Source: CAZZBK01 sp964652155
Lineage (GTDB): Bacteria; Planctomycetota; Planctomycetia; Pirellulales; PNKZ01
Length of the DNA: 64,000 nucleotides
Assembly: GCA_964652155.1 (NCBI GenBank)
Contig: CAZZBK010000006.1
Span: 33,177 to 97,176, forward strand
Direction of reading: 5' to 3'
The translations under genes and the position numbers were made by a program. Numbering within the stretch: the first letter of the stretch is position 1; every line of letters starts with the position of its first letter. Under the pieces are notes generated by a model. That model was given only the letters and a program-made list of their open reading frames with translations. It was not told the DNA's origin and searched no databases. Below are positions 33,312 through 42,520 of the stretch, piece by piece.

Positions 33312-33955
33312 ATGAGCGGACCGATCATGCTCCGCGCCCCCCGCGTGTCGTTTTCTTCGACTTGGGCAATGTGCTGCTGTTCTTCGATCATCAACGCGCC
33401 GCGCGGCAACTCGCGGCGTTGGCGGGGGTCGACCCCCAGCGCATTTGGCAGTTCGTCTTCGAGAGCGACCTGAACCATCGCTGCGACGCCGGGCTCGTCT
33501 CGGCCCCCGAGTTTTGCGAGATCTTTCGTCGTGAAATGAAATGCCAGACCGACGACGCGGCGATCATCCACGCCTCTAGCGATATCTTTACTCCCAACCT
33601 GCCGATGATCGGCATCGCCGCGCAGCTCACGTCGCAGCGCTATCGCATCGGCATCATCTCGAACACCTGCGACATGCATCGCGCGTTCTTCTGCAGTGGT
33701 CGGTACGGGCTTATTCCTGGCGCGTTCAACCCGCTGGTGATGAGTTATGAGCTGAAGCTGATGAAGCCCGACGCGGCCATTTACCTGCACGCAGCCAAGC
33801 TTGCGGGGGTCGAAGCAGGCGAGATATTGTTCGTCGACGATTTGGAGCGGAACGTGCTTGGCGCTCGGGCGGCGGGCTTGCAGGCGGTACAATACACGAC
33901 GCCCCGCGCGTTTGTTGCCGCGCTGCGCTCGGCCGGAATCTCCTTGAGCTGGTAA
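33308..33955 (+). CDS. HAD-family hydrolase
   Basis: The ATG at 33308 overlaps the DUF1080 stop (ATGA) and gives 215 residues. HAD motif I is VVFFDLGNVLLFFD, motif II is around GIISNTCDMH, motif III includes the lysine in LKLMKPDAAIY, and motif IV is ILFVDDLERNVLGARAAGLQ. The DxGNVL motif I is typical of YihX/2-haloacid-dehalogenase-like phosphatases rather than DxDxT enzymes, so sugar-phosphate or related phosphatase activity is plausible. No signal peptide is present. The nitrilase gene follows after 8 bp, so co-transcription is likely. Confidence 0.88.
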   Translation: MNERTDHAPRPPRVVFFDLGNVLLFFDHQRAARQLAALAGVDPQRIWQFVFESDLNHRCDAGLVSAPEFCEIFRREMKCQTDDAAIIHASSDIFTPNLPMIGIAAQLTSQRYRIGIISNTCDMHRAFFCSGRYGLIPGAFNPLVMSYELKLMKPDAAIYLHAAKLAGVEAGEILFVDDLERNVLGARAAGLQAVQYTTPRAFVAALRSAGISLSW

Positions 33956-33963
33956 AGGCTGTC

Positions 33964-34755
33964 ATGCGCATCGCCTGCGTTCAAGTCGCATTCAACGAGT
34001 CGACGCCGGCCGCGTGCCAGGCGATGGCCTGGGAGTTGCTCGGCCAAGCGACGGGGCACGACCTCGTGCTGCTGGGCGAAATGTGGCCCTGCGGCTACTT
34101 TGGCTTCGAACACTATGCGACCGTTGCCGAACCGCTCGACGGTCCGCTCATGCGACAACTCTCTGCACGCGCTCGATCGCTGGGCGCATGGCTGCTCGCA
34201 GGCAGCATTCCCGAGCGGGACGGCGAGCGGCTCTACAACACCTCCGTGTTGTTCGACCAGCATGGCACGCTCGTCGCCCATTATCGCAAAGCGCATCTGT
34301 TCGGCTACCAATCGCGCGAGCCGGAGTTGCTCACGCCGGGCAACACACCGGTTGTGGTCGACACTCCCTGGGGCCGCGCGGGGTTGGCCATCTGTTACGA
34401 CCTGCGGTTCCCTGAGTTGTTTCGCCTGCTCGTCGATCAGGGCGCGTCCATGTTCCTCGTCACGTCCGCCTGGCCCCGGGCGAGACTCGAGGCCTGGCGG
34501 CTGTTCACCCGCGCGCGAGCGGCCGAGAACCTCGCCCTGCTCGTGGCTTGCAACAGCGCGGGGGTCGATCACGGTCAGGCCTACGCCGGGCACAGCCTCG
34601 TCGTCGCGCCGACGGGAAACATCCTGGCCGAGGCCGGCGAGGGGGCCGCGATCATCAGCGCCGAGTATGACCCACGGCAGATCGCCGAGCTGCGCGCAAG
34701 TTTCTCCGCGCTCGCGGATCGGCGGTTCGGCATCACGTCTCCCAATCAGACTTAA
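33964..34755 (+). CDS. Carbon-nitrogen hydrolase (nitrilase superfamily)
   Basis: This 263-residue cytoplasmic hydrolase has the catalytic triad blocks of the nitrilase superfamily. Glu is in VLLGEMWPCGYFG, Lys in VAHYRKAHLFGY, and the nucleophile Cys in GLAICYDLRFPELFR. Length and order fit omega-amidase/Nit2- or amidohydrolase-type members acting on small amides or omega-amino-acid amides. It lies 8 bp after the HAD gene and 15 bp before the CoA transferase, so the three probably form one operon, perhaps in amide or carboxylic acid catabolism. The substrate cannot be named. Confidence 0.92.
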   Translation: MRIACVQVAFNESTPAACQAMAWELLGQATGHDLVLLGEMWPCGYFGFEHYATVAEPLDGPLMRQLSARARSLGAWLLAGSIPERDGERLYNTSVLFDQHGTLVAHYRKAHLFGYQSREPELLTPGNTPVVVDTPWGRAGLAICYDLRFPELFRLLVDQGASMFLVTSAWPRARLEAWRLFTRARAAENLALLVACNSAGVDHGQAYAGHSLVVAPTGNILAEAGEGAAIISAEYDPRQIAELRASFSALADRRFGITSPNQT

Positions 34756-34770
34756 CGAGCGAGAGACTCC

Positions 34771-35982
34771 ATGAGTGCGGCCGACTTGCCTCTCGCCGGG
34801 ATTCGCGTGCTCGATCTGTCGCGCGTGCTGGCCGGGCCCATATGCACCCAATTGCTCGCCGACCTGGGCGCGGACGTTGTCAAAGTCGAGCGACCCGGCC
34901 TGGGGGACGACACGCGCCAATGGGGACCACCCTTCGTCGACGCCGAACAGAGTGCGTACTATTTATCGTGCAATCGAGGCAAACGCTCGCTCGCACTCGA
35001 CCTGGCACATACCGACTGCCACGACGTGCTCGACGAGTTGATCCGTCGCGCCGACGTGCTGGTGGAAAACTTTCTGAGCGACTCGCTGACTCGGTTGGGC
35101 CTGACGGCCGATCGGCTCGCCATGCTCAATCCGAACTTGGTGAGCGCGTCGATCTCGGCCTTCGGACGCACTGGCCCCGGCGCTCATCTGCCCGGCTACG
35201 ATTTGATGATCCAAGCCGGCAGTGGCCTGATGTCGATCACCGGAGCCGCCGATGGCGAGCCGATGAAGGTTGGTGTCGCGATCAGTGACGTGCTCACCGG
35301 GTTGTTCACCGCCGCCAGCGTGCTCGCGGGGCTCGTGGGACGCGAGCGCGGACAGGGAGGCAAGGCGTTCGACCTGGCGCTGGCTGATTGCACGCTGGCC
35401 AGCCTGGTCAACGTGGCGCAGGCCACGCTTGTGACCGGGCAGGCACCGCGCCGCTGGGGAAACGCTCATCCGCAGATCGTCCCCTACGAAGCGTTCGCCA
35501 CCGCCGACGGACACTTGGCCCTGGCCATCGGGGCCGATCGACAATGGCAACGCTTCTGCGCCGCGATTAACCAGCACGGTTGGCCCAGCGATCCGCGTTT
35601 TGCCACGAACCCGCAACGGGTTGCCCATCGCCGCGAACTCATCGACTTGCTGCGCGTCGAGCTGGCGAGCCGCTCGACGCAGGCTTGGCAGTCGATCCTT
35701 ACGCAGTCCGATATCCCGCACTCGCCGGTACTGCGCGTCGACGAGGCGCTCAGCGGTCCGACAGTGGCCGCGCGCGAGATGGTGACTGACGTGGTCGGCG
35801 CCGACGGCACGCGATACCGGCTGCTGGGGAGCCCGGTGCATTGGCGCGACGAAGCTCCGCGTCGACCCACGGCTCCGCCGCGCGTCGGCGAGCACACGCG
35901 CGAGGTGCTCCGGGAGTGGCTGTCTTACGCCGAGGCGCAGATCACCGCGCTGTGCGCGAGCGGCGCCGCGAGCCAACGGTAG
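34771..35982 (+). CDS. CaiB/BaiF family CoA transferase
   Basis: This 403-residue class III CoA transferase moves CoA between carboxylic acids. Hallmarks are RVLAGPICTQLLADLGADVV, KVERPGLGDDTRQWGPPF and YYLSCNRGKRSLALDL near the N-terminus. The probable catalytic Asp is in LPGYDLMIQAGSGLMS (around residue 150). It ends with WRDEAPRRPTAPPRVGEHTR, the usual C-terminal block. It is probably in an operon with the upstream nitrilase. Donor and acceptor acids are unknown. The opposing SUMF1-type gene ends 18 bp downstream. Confidence 0.93.
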   Translation: MSAADLPLAGIRVLDLSRVLAGPICTQLLADLGADVVKVERPGLGDDTRQWGPPFVDAEQSAYYLSCNRGKRSLALDLAHTDCHDVLDELIRRADVLVENFLSDSLTRLGLTADRLAMLNPNLVSASISAFGRTGPGAHLPGYDLMIQAGSGLMSITGAADGEPMKVGVAISDVLTGLFTAASVLAGLVGRERGQGGKAFDLALADCTLASLVNVAQATLVTGQAPRRWGNAHPQIVPYEAFATADGHLALAIGADRQWQRFCAAINQHGWPSDPRFATNPQRVAHRRELIDLLRVELASRSTQAWQSILTQSDIPHSPVLRVDEALSGPTVAAREMVTDVVGADGTRYRLLGSPVHWRDEAPRRPTAPPRVGEHTREVLREWLSYAEAQITALCASGAASQR

Positions 35983-36000
35983 GGAGCCATCCGCACGCGG

Positions 36001-37062
36001 TTAGGGCATCTCGCGCACCACGCGAAAGCCGATATAACTGAAACCGTCACCGGCTTCAGCAAACGAGCGGGTCGCCGAACGGCAACTGATCGGGCTGACA
36101 TACCACGAACCGCCACGCAACGACCGCCAGTCACCGTACTGATGTTGCGGCGTGGTCTCGGGGCCGTGAGGGTCGATCGAGATCACGGGCTGCTTGGCGA
36201 GACGCAACGCCTGCAACTCCTTTTGCCGAGTGGCGTAGAGGCGGTCGTAATACCGATCGCGACACCACTCCCAAACGTTGCCGTGCATGTCATACAGTCC
36301 GAAGGCGTTGGGCTTGTAACGGCCGACCGGCGCGGTATAGACGACGCCATCCCCCTCGTCGCGGCCGAGCCGGTCTCCGCGTTGCCGCGAGACGGTGCCA
36401 GGATGCTGAGCTTCGAGCGCTCCATCGCCGACGTTGCCGTGAGCGTAGGCCGCGTCGGGCTCATCACCCCAGGAGTAAATAGACTCGGTGCGGGCGCGAC
36501 ACGCGAATTCCCATTCGGCCTCGGTGGGCAAACGATACACGGCACCGTCACGTTTCGTAAGCCACTCGCAAAATGCGCTTGCGTCATGCCAACTCACGCA
36601 TACGACCGGGTGCTCATCGGTCTGCTCGAACCCTGGATTGCGCCAGGAGGCTTGTTTCTCGGGGGTGAAGCGCTCGGTCTCGTTCTTCACGCTGGGATGC
36701 AGCACGTAGGCACCGCGGCCTGATTTCTCTGCCTCGGTCAGATAACCGGTCGCGGCGACAAACGCTTGGAACTGACCCACGGTCACTTCATGCGTGGCGA
36801 TGAGAAACGGCTTGGTGAGCCGCACCGGTAGCGCGGGCCGATCGTCGTCGAACCCCTGGCCGATTTGAATGCTGGTGGGATGATGGGCGGCCACTTTGTT
36901 GGCGCTCGCTTCGCCCATGACAAACTCGCCGGAGGGAATTTGCACCAGCTTCATGCCCAGCGCGTTGCTTATCGTCGGCAGCGGCGGCTCGGCGTGTGCG
37001 AGACGCGCGACCCAGGCGATCGACAGGCCGACGCAAGCCAGTTGGCGTGTGAGGTTATGCAC
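36001..37062 (-). CDS. Formylglycine-generating-enzyme-like (SUMF1) protein, exported
   Basis: This 353-residue protein starts at a GTG (37062) with AAGGAG 7 bp upstream, and has a signal peptide (MHNLTRQLACVGLSIAWVARLAHA). The SUMF1 fold is clear: MKLVQIPSGEFVMGE, HEVTVGQFQAFVAATGY, PVVCVSWHDASAFCEWLTKR, YRLPTEAEWEFACRA, GLYDMHGNVWEWCRD and LRGGSWYVSPISCRSATR. The paired active-site cysteines of sulfatase-modifying enzymes are not both present in the last block, so it probably is not a true FGE but one of the many SUMF1-domain proteins of unknown activity. It overlaps the end of the upstream DUF1552 gene by 8 bp, so the two are translationally linked. Confidence 0.9.
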   Translation of the reverse strand: MHNLTRQLACVGLSIAWVARLAHAEPPLPTISNALGMKLVQIPSGEFVMGEASANKVAAHHPTSIQIGQGFDDDRPALPVRLTKPFLIATHEVTVGQFQAFVAATGYLTEAEKSGRGAYVLHPSVKNETERFTPEKQASWRNPGFEQTDEHPVVCVSWHDASAFCEWLTKRDGAVYRLPTEAEWEFACRARTESIYSWGDEPDAAYAHGNVGDGALEAQHPGTVSRQRGDRLGRDEGDGVVYTAPVGRYKPNAFGLYDMHGNVWEWCRDRYYDRLYATRQKELQALRLAKQPVISIDPHGPETTPQHQYGDWRSLRGGSWYVSPISCRSATRSFAEAGDGFSYIGFRVVREMP

Positions 37063-38374
37063 CGATCAACTCCTTGATCGGGCCGGGACTGTCTTGGAAC
37101 GATCCCGCGATGGGGACCTGTAGTCGGTCGAGCATCGTATGCCAGAGGCCCGAGAGGGGCATATTCTTCAGTTTGAGATGCCCCTGATGCTGCATGCCCA
37201 GTCCGCGGCCCCCCGAGACGATCGTGGGGAGTTGATCTTTGCTGTGCCCCATGCCCATGCCGCTCGACAGCCCCAGCACGGTGTGGTCGAGCAGCGTGCG
37301 GTCCCCCTCGTTGATGGACTTGAGTCGATTGAGAAAATAGGCCCAGTGCTGCATGTAAATGGTGTCGACCTTGGCTAGCTCTTCGAGATTTTGCGGGTCG
37401 TTGCCGTGATGCGTGAGCGAGTGATAGTCCTTCGAGACGCCGAACTCGGGATACACGCCTCCCGACAATTCTTTTCGCACGACATAGCTCACCACCCGGG
37501 TCGAGTCGGTCTGAAACGCCAACACGATCAGGTCGTACATGAGCTTGGCGTAGTCGTCGTACAGAAAGGCTCCGTTTCCTTCGGGTTTGATGGATTTTCC
37601 GAAGTCGCCAAGCCCGGCGGTGTTGGGAGTTGGCTTGTCTTTGCCGGACCACGATATGCGCCGCTCGAGTTGTTTTTCGAGTTCGCGAATGGAATTGAAG
37701 TACTGTTCGAGTTGTTGTCGGTCGGCCGAGCTGACCCGCGCATTCAATTGCCTGGCGTCCTCGTTGACCAAATCGAGCACGCTTCGTCGACGGCGAAATT
37801 CTTGATCGCGCTGCGCCACCTCGGCGGCACTGTCGGGCCGAAACAGTCGGTTGAACAACACGTGCGGATCGTTTTCCGCGGCGAGGGGCACTCCTTGCTC
37901 ATTCCAGGAGATCGTGGCGAGCGCCTGTGAGCCGAAATTCGTGCCCCGGTCAACCGACAATTGCAGCGATGCGTAGCGTGTATCGCGGCCCACCACCGCG
38001 GCGGCGATCTGGTCGGGCGACACACGCTGCTTCTCTCCTTTGGCAATACCGGTCGAGAAGGGGTAGGCGCCGTCGTGCCCGCCCCCTTTGTTGAGCATCG
38101 TGCCCGAGAGCATCGTGAACTCGCCCCGCAGCGGATCAAGCGGCTTGAGGATGCGGGTGGAAGTGAAGTTGGGACCGAAGTCTTCGGGGGTCAATTGCCA
38201 CATGTTCATGCCGGTGCCAAAGTAGAACATGCCCATGCGAGCAGGGGGCTTGGGCGTTGCGGCGGCCAGCACGCTCGAAGGCATCATGGCTTCGAGGTAA
38301 GGGAGCGCGAGCATCGCGCCCGCGCCGCGCAAGAAGGCATGCCGCGGCAAACGAAAGGGTTGGCTGATTGACAT
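37055..38374 (-). CDS. DUF1552 domain protein, exported
   Basis: This 439-residue DUF1552 protein has an N-terminal leader (RLPRHAFLRGAGAMLALPYL). Blocks include GMFYFGTGMNMWQLTPEDF, LSGTMLNKGGGHDGAYPF, YFNSIRELEKQLERR, SKDYHSLTHHGNDPQN and GLSSGMGMGHSKDQLPTIVS. It lies 45 bp downstream of its DUF1592 partner and overlaps the SUMF1-type gene by 8 bp, giving a DUF1592-DUF1552-SUMF1 operon. The biochemical role is unknown. Confidence 0.92.
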   Translation of the reverse strand: MSISQPFRLPRHAFLRGAGAMLALPYLEAMMPSSVLAAATPKPPARMGMFYFGTGMNMWQLTPEDFGPNFTSTRILKPLDPLRGEFTMLSGTMLNKGGGHDGAYPFSTGIAKGEKQRVSPDQIAAAVVGRDTRYASLQLSVDRGTNFGSQALATISWNEQGVPLAAENDPHVLFNRLFRPDSAAEVAQRDQEFRRRRSVLDLVNEDARQLNARVSSADRQQLEQYFNSIRELEKQLERRISWSGKDKPTPNTAGLGDFGKSIKPEGNGAFLYDDYAKLMYDLIVLAFQTDSTRVVSYVVRKELSGGVYPEFGVSKDYHSLTHHGNDPQNLEELAKVDTIYMQHWAYFLNRLKSINEGDRTLLDHTVLGLSSGMGMGHSKDQLPTIVSGGRGLGMQHQGHLKLKNMPLSGLWHTMLDRLQVPIAGSFQDSPGPIKELIGA

Positions 38375-38419
38375 GATTCGGTGAGACTTTCGTCGTGAGG
38401 GTTGGTAACGATCCGCCGC

Positions 38420-40969
38420 TTATTTTTTTAGGAATGCGTCACTCTGCACAATCGCCTTGATCATACTCCGCAATGTATGGCCGTTCTCGGCCGCGTGCCG
38501 CGCGATCGACTCGATCGTGCCGCGATCGGCGGGCTCGATCGGTCGGCCGAGCGCGTAGGTGAGCATTTTCTCGGCGAGCCCTTGTAAGAATCGGTCTTTT
38601 TGGCCCATTAACAACTGTTTGAATGCGACCGGATCGGCAAATTCCTGGCCATTGGGAAGCCGGCCGCTGGCATCGATGAGCGGAGCCGTCTTGCCACGAA
38701 ATTCTTCGCCGTTTTGCTGCGTGCGCCATGCGCCGATCGCGTCGTAGTTTTCCAAGGCCAGGCCATATGGGTCGATCGTGCGGTGACACGCGGCGCAGCT
38801 CGCGATTTGCTGATGTTGCAACAGCCGATCACGGACCGTGAGGTTTTTGCCCTGAATGTTCGGTTCGATCTCGCCGACGTTTGGCGGGGGCGGATCAGGC
38901 GGGTCGTTGAACAGCACCTCGCGCACATACACGCCGCGCCGCACCGGCTTGGTCCGAGTGCCGTCAGAGCCGCGGAGCATGACCCCCGCGTGGCCCAGTA
39001 GTCCGCCGCGATGGCTCTCGCCCGGCAACGTGACATGCCGAAACTCGTCTCCCCGCACGCCATCCACGCCATAAAACCGGGCCAATCGCTCGTTGAGCAT
39101 CGTCCAATTGGAGTCGATAAAGTTCAACACGCTGCGGTCGTGACGCAATATCTCCGCGAAGAATTGCAGCGTCTCGTCCACCATCGCCTGGCCCAGCGAA
39201 GCGTTGTAGTTGGGATACAATCGCGGGTCGGGCGTAAAGTTCAAATACTCGCCGGTCCGCAACCACTGGGCCGCAAAACTGTCGACGAGTGCGCGCGACT
39301 TGACGTCGGCCAGCAGGCGGTCGACCTGTGTCGACAATACCTCGGGGCGCTTGAGCTTGCCGTGCCGTGCCAAATCGAACAGCGTCTCGTCAGGCATGCT
39401 CGACCAGAGGAAGTACGACAACCGCGAAGCGATTTCGTAGTCGTTGAGCGGTTGGAGTTGTTCACCGGCAGGCTCCGCCAAATAGATGAACTTGGGCGAG
39501 GTCAGCACGGCCACGAGTCCCGCGCGAATGGCGTCTTCATATCGCACGCCCTGATCGAGTTCTTGCTGGATGAGTCGAACGATCGGCTCGACTTCCGTGG
39601 GTTCGATGGGGCGTCGCCAGGCGCGGGGCATGAACTGCTCGAAGATCGCCCGCGCGTAGGCCAAGTCTTGGGCCGCATCGGCCGCCTTGAAAAACAGCGC
39701 GCGATGACTCTTGGGAGGCCACTGCTCATAAAGTGGACCTTCAAGTTCGATCCAATCGAGATGCAATCGCGGCAGTTGATCGCGATCGAGCGCGGCCAGA
39801 TTCGGTTTTCCGCCCGAGATCAAACCTTCGCTCATCATGCGACCCCGCAGTCGCAGCAATTCAGCCTGCTGGTTGCGAGCCCCAGCTTCGGCAATCCCTT
39901 TTTCCATCTGACCATTGGGCGGGTTGTAAACGAACAGCTTGGTCCCGTTGAGCAACTGCACATCGAGTTCTTGACCACCGGGGGAAGCGAGTGGCACGAG
40001 CAACTCGAACGTCTGGGGTGATTCTGGAGGTGCGGTCACATCCGTCTCGAGCAGCACCTCGTCGCCGCGCCGCAGCCGAATGCGCACCGGCGAGTCGCGG
40101 AGCGCCTGCGAAGCGGCGGCGCGCAGACGAATGGCATACATCCCTTTGACCGGGATCATGGTGCGCGTTTTGGGATACAAGAACTCGCCAAACGATCGTG
40201 CGCCGCCGTCGAGCAACACGACATCATGCTCGCGGCATTGAAAATCCGGCTTGCTGCACAAATAGTCGATCGCTCGATTGCGAGCCGTGTCCTCAAACTC
40301 GAAGCGCTTCTTGTGCGTGGCCACCTCGGGCGGACCCGTGACGATCGCCTGCTCGGCAATCCGCGATGCAACTTCGTAGTACTTTTCCAACAGCGAGGGG
40401 TCGAGCATCAGCGCCGCGCCGACTTTGTCGAACCCTTCGGCCGTGCCGTCGGGAGGCAGAAACTCGACCGGATTTTCGCCGGGCAAGAAGTTCAGGCTGA
40501 GCAAGTCGCGGATGGTGTTTGCGTACTCGACACGGTTCATGCGCCGCAACACGACGCGCCCGCTGCCGCTGAGCGACTGCCGCGCGGCATGCCGCAACTC
40601 GGCGGCGAGCCAACGCGCGACCGCTCGGACTTGCTCGGCACCCGGCCGGGGCTCGCTATCCGGCGGCATCTCGCCAAGATTGATGCGATCCATGACTTCG
40701 ATCCAATGCCGCGCCGATTCCGTTGCCGTGAAGTTCACAGCCAACGTGTCGAGCCGCAACTTGCCCGCTTGCTTCGCCGGGCCATGACAACGCAGGCAAT
40801 GCGCCGCTAGAAACGGCCGCACCTGTGCGTCGAACTCCGCGGGCGCGAGGAGTCCTGCCTCACGCGGCTTCGAGGATGCCGGTTGCTCGGCAGCCTCGGC
40901 GTTGCTGGTCAGCAGCGCGGCCGTGACGATCCACAGCCAAGCGGCATATCGGCGCAAAACGGTGGACAT
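38420..40969 (-). CDS. DUF1592 family cytochrome-containing protein
   Basis: Starting at the ATG at 40969 (849 residues), it has a signal peptide (RRYAAWLWIVTAALLTSNAEA). The planctomycete cytochrome motif CLRCH is at residues 58-62. DUF1587 (RRMNRVEYANTIRDLL), DUF1595, DUF1592 (NDYEIASRLSYFLWSSMPD), DUF1588 (GHAGVMLRGSDGTRTKP) with CAACHRTIDPYG, and DUF1585 (LAEKMLTYALGRP) follow in order. It heads the DUF1592-DUF1552-SUMF1 string. It is divergent, across 186 bp, from the second DUF1552/DUF1592 pair at 41156-45465. The predicted location is periplasmic; the reaction is unknown. Confidence 0.92.
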   Translation of the reverse strand: MSTVLRRYAAWLWIVTAALLTSNAEAAEQPASSKPREAGLLAPAEFDAQVRPFLAAHCLRCHGPAKQAGKLRLDTLAVNFTATESARHWIEVMDRINLGEMPPDSEPRPGAEQVRAVARWLAAELRHAARQSLSGSGRVVLRRMNRVEYANTIRDLLSLNFLPGENPVEFLPPDGTAEGFDKVGAALMLDPSLLEKYYEVASRIAEQAIVTGPPEVATHKKRFEFEDTARNRAIDYLCSKPDFQCREHDVVLLDGGARSFGEFLYPKTRTMIPVKGMYAIRLRAAASQALRDSPVRIRLRRGDEVLLETDVTAPPESPQTFELLVPLASPGGQELDVQLLNGTKLFVYNPPNGQMEKGIAEAGARNQQAELLRLRGRMMSEGLISGGKPNLAALDRDQLPRLHLDWIELEGPLYEQWPPKSHRALFFKAADAAQDLAYARAIFEQFMPRAWRRPIEPTEVEPIVRLIQQELDQGVRYEDAIRAGLVAVLTSPKFIYLAEPAGEQLQPLNDYEIASRLSYFLWSSMPDETLFDLARHGKLKRPEVLSTQVDRLLADVKSRALVDSFAAQWLRTGEYLNFTPDPRLYPNYNASLGQAMVDETLQFFAEILRHDRSVLNFIDSNWTMLNERLARFYGVDGVRGDEFRHVTLPGESHRGGLLGHAGVMLRGSDGTRTKPVRRGVYVREVLFNDPPDPPPPNVGEIEPNIQGKNLTVRDRLLQHQQIASCAACHRTIDPYGLALENYDAIGAWRTQQNGEEFRGKTAPLIDASGRLPNGQEFADPVAFKQLLMGQKDRFLQGLAEKMLTYALGRPIEPADRGTIESIARHAAENGHTLRSMIKAIVQSDAFLKK

Positions 40970-41155
40970 GAGCGTGGCACGGAGCCTTTCGGACAGATGG
41001 AATGAACGCGTCTCGTCAGTCTGGTTTATCATAATCGACTCCCAGGGCTAATGCAGCCGACGGGGCCAAAACGCCCGGCAAAATATCCCCTCCAGGCTTC
41101 ACGCGTAGGTTACAATCATGGACGCTGACTGGTTGACTATGGAGGAGCTGCCCAC

Positions 41156-42520
41156 GTGCCTATTTCCAGAAGAAAATTTTTGCGCGCCAACGGGGCGATC
41201 ATCTCGCTGCCGTTTTTACATTCATGGGCTGGCGCGGCGAAGCAGGCCGTCGGCGCGGCCAAGCCCAGCCAGAAGTTGGTGATCGCGTATATTCCCAACG
41301 GCATTGTGCGGCGCTGTTTTTTTCCGGGCGAAGAACAGGCTGAATTGCCTGGCTTCATCGGCGGCTTCAATGCGGACAAAACGAAAGACGAACGGCGCTT
41401 TAAGAACACGCCCGGCATTTATCCGCTCCCGTTGACCTCCACCTTGGAACCGTTGGCCGAGCACGCTCGCGATATCACGCTGATTACCGGTTTGGATCGT
41501 TCCTATAAGAACGGCCAAGACGTGCATGCGCAAGGGGCGTCGTGCTATTTGACCAGTTTGTCTCCCAGTCAGGCAACAGCCAAGGGCATTCGTCACCCCA
41601 ACGGTCGCACCTTGGATCAAGTGATCGGCGACGCCGTCGGTCATACGACCATCTTCAACACGCTGGAGATCAGCTGCAACGGTTTTACGGCGGGTAAAGA
41701 GCCACTCGAGTTCGACAACATCTCGTGGTATGGTCCGAACAAAGTCGCGCCGTCGATTCGTGAACCGCAGCGGCTCTACGATCGGCTGTTTCTGCGCGAC
41801 AGCTATCGCACGCACGTCGCCGACGTCACGGACCTCGTGCTGTCCGACGCCAAATCGCTGGCCAACAAATTGGCGCGCGACGATCGTGAAACGCTCGATC
41901 AGTTCATGACCATGATTCGCGACATTGAAGTCCGCATCGCGAAAATGCAAAAACTGCTCTCGAAGGTGGATCTCAAAATTCCGCAGAACGAAGTGCTGCC
42001 GCGCGGCGAATACATCCGGCTGCAAGCAGACCTGATGTTGCTCGCTTTTCAGATGGGAATCACCAACGTCTGCACGTTCATGATCGGCCCGGAACGCTGG
42101 GACGCCACGCTCATGTACGAAGGGGTGTTCGACAAGCCCGTGCAGCACCATAGCATGACGCATAACCAAAAAGGGGAGGGCTACAAAGCCGTCCAAAAGA
42201 TCGACCTGTTCCACATGCAACAGTACGCCTACCTGATCCAGCGCATGAAGGAGATCAAGGAAGCCGATGGCAGTTGCCTGCTCGACAACTCCCTAATTGC
42301 CTATGGCGCCGGATTAGGCGATGGTGCCACGCATCAGTACTACGATCTGCCGATGATCGTCGCGGGCAAGGCGCAAGGCCAGATCAAGCAAGGCCGACTC
42401 ATCCGATGCAAAAGTGGCACGCCCCACTCGAACCTGTGGTTGACGTTCGCCCGCCTGATGGGTTTGGAGATCGATCAATATGCCGACAGCACGGCCGTGG
42501 TCTCCGATCTGTGGAGTTAA
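41156..42520 (+). CDS. DUF1552 domain protein, exported
   Basis: This 454-residue protein starts at a GTG (41156) preceded by GGAGG and has a twin-arginine-like leader (PISRRKFLRANGAIISLPFL). DUF1552 blocks are IAYIPNGIVRRCFFPGEE, GLDRSYKNGQDVHAQGASC and YLTSLSPSQ, with helical MTMIRDIEVRIAKMQKLL, KPVQHHSMTHNQ and GLGDGATHQYYDLPMIVAG. It is the first gene of a plus-strand pair; its stop overlaps the start of the LamG-containing DUF1592 gene (TAATG at 42518-42522). It is therefore translationally coupled, in the reverse gene order (DUF1552 first) to the other two pairs. Confidence 0.92.
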   Translation: MPISRRKFLRANGAIISLPFLHSWAGAAKQAVGAAKPSQKLVIAYIPNGIVRRCFFPGEEQAELPGFIGGFNADKTKDERRFKNTPGIYPLPLTSTLEPLAEHARDITLITGLDRSYKNGQDVHAQGASCYLTSLSPSQATAKGIRHPNGRTLDQVIGDAVGHTTIFNTLEISCNGFTAGKEPLEFDNISWYGPNKVAPSIREPQRLYDRLFLRDSYRTHVADVTDLVLSDAKSLANKLARDDRETLDQFMTMIRDIEVRIAKMQKLLSKVDLKIPQNEVLPRGEYIRLQADLMLLAFQMGITNVCTFMIGPERWDATLMYEGVFDKPVQHHSMTHNQKGEGYKAVQKIDLFHMQQYAYLIQRMKEIKEADGSCLLDNSLIAYGAGLGDGATHQYYDLPMIVAGKAQGQIKQGRLIRCKSGTPHSNLWLTFARLMGLEIDQYADSTAVVSDLWS

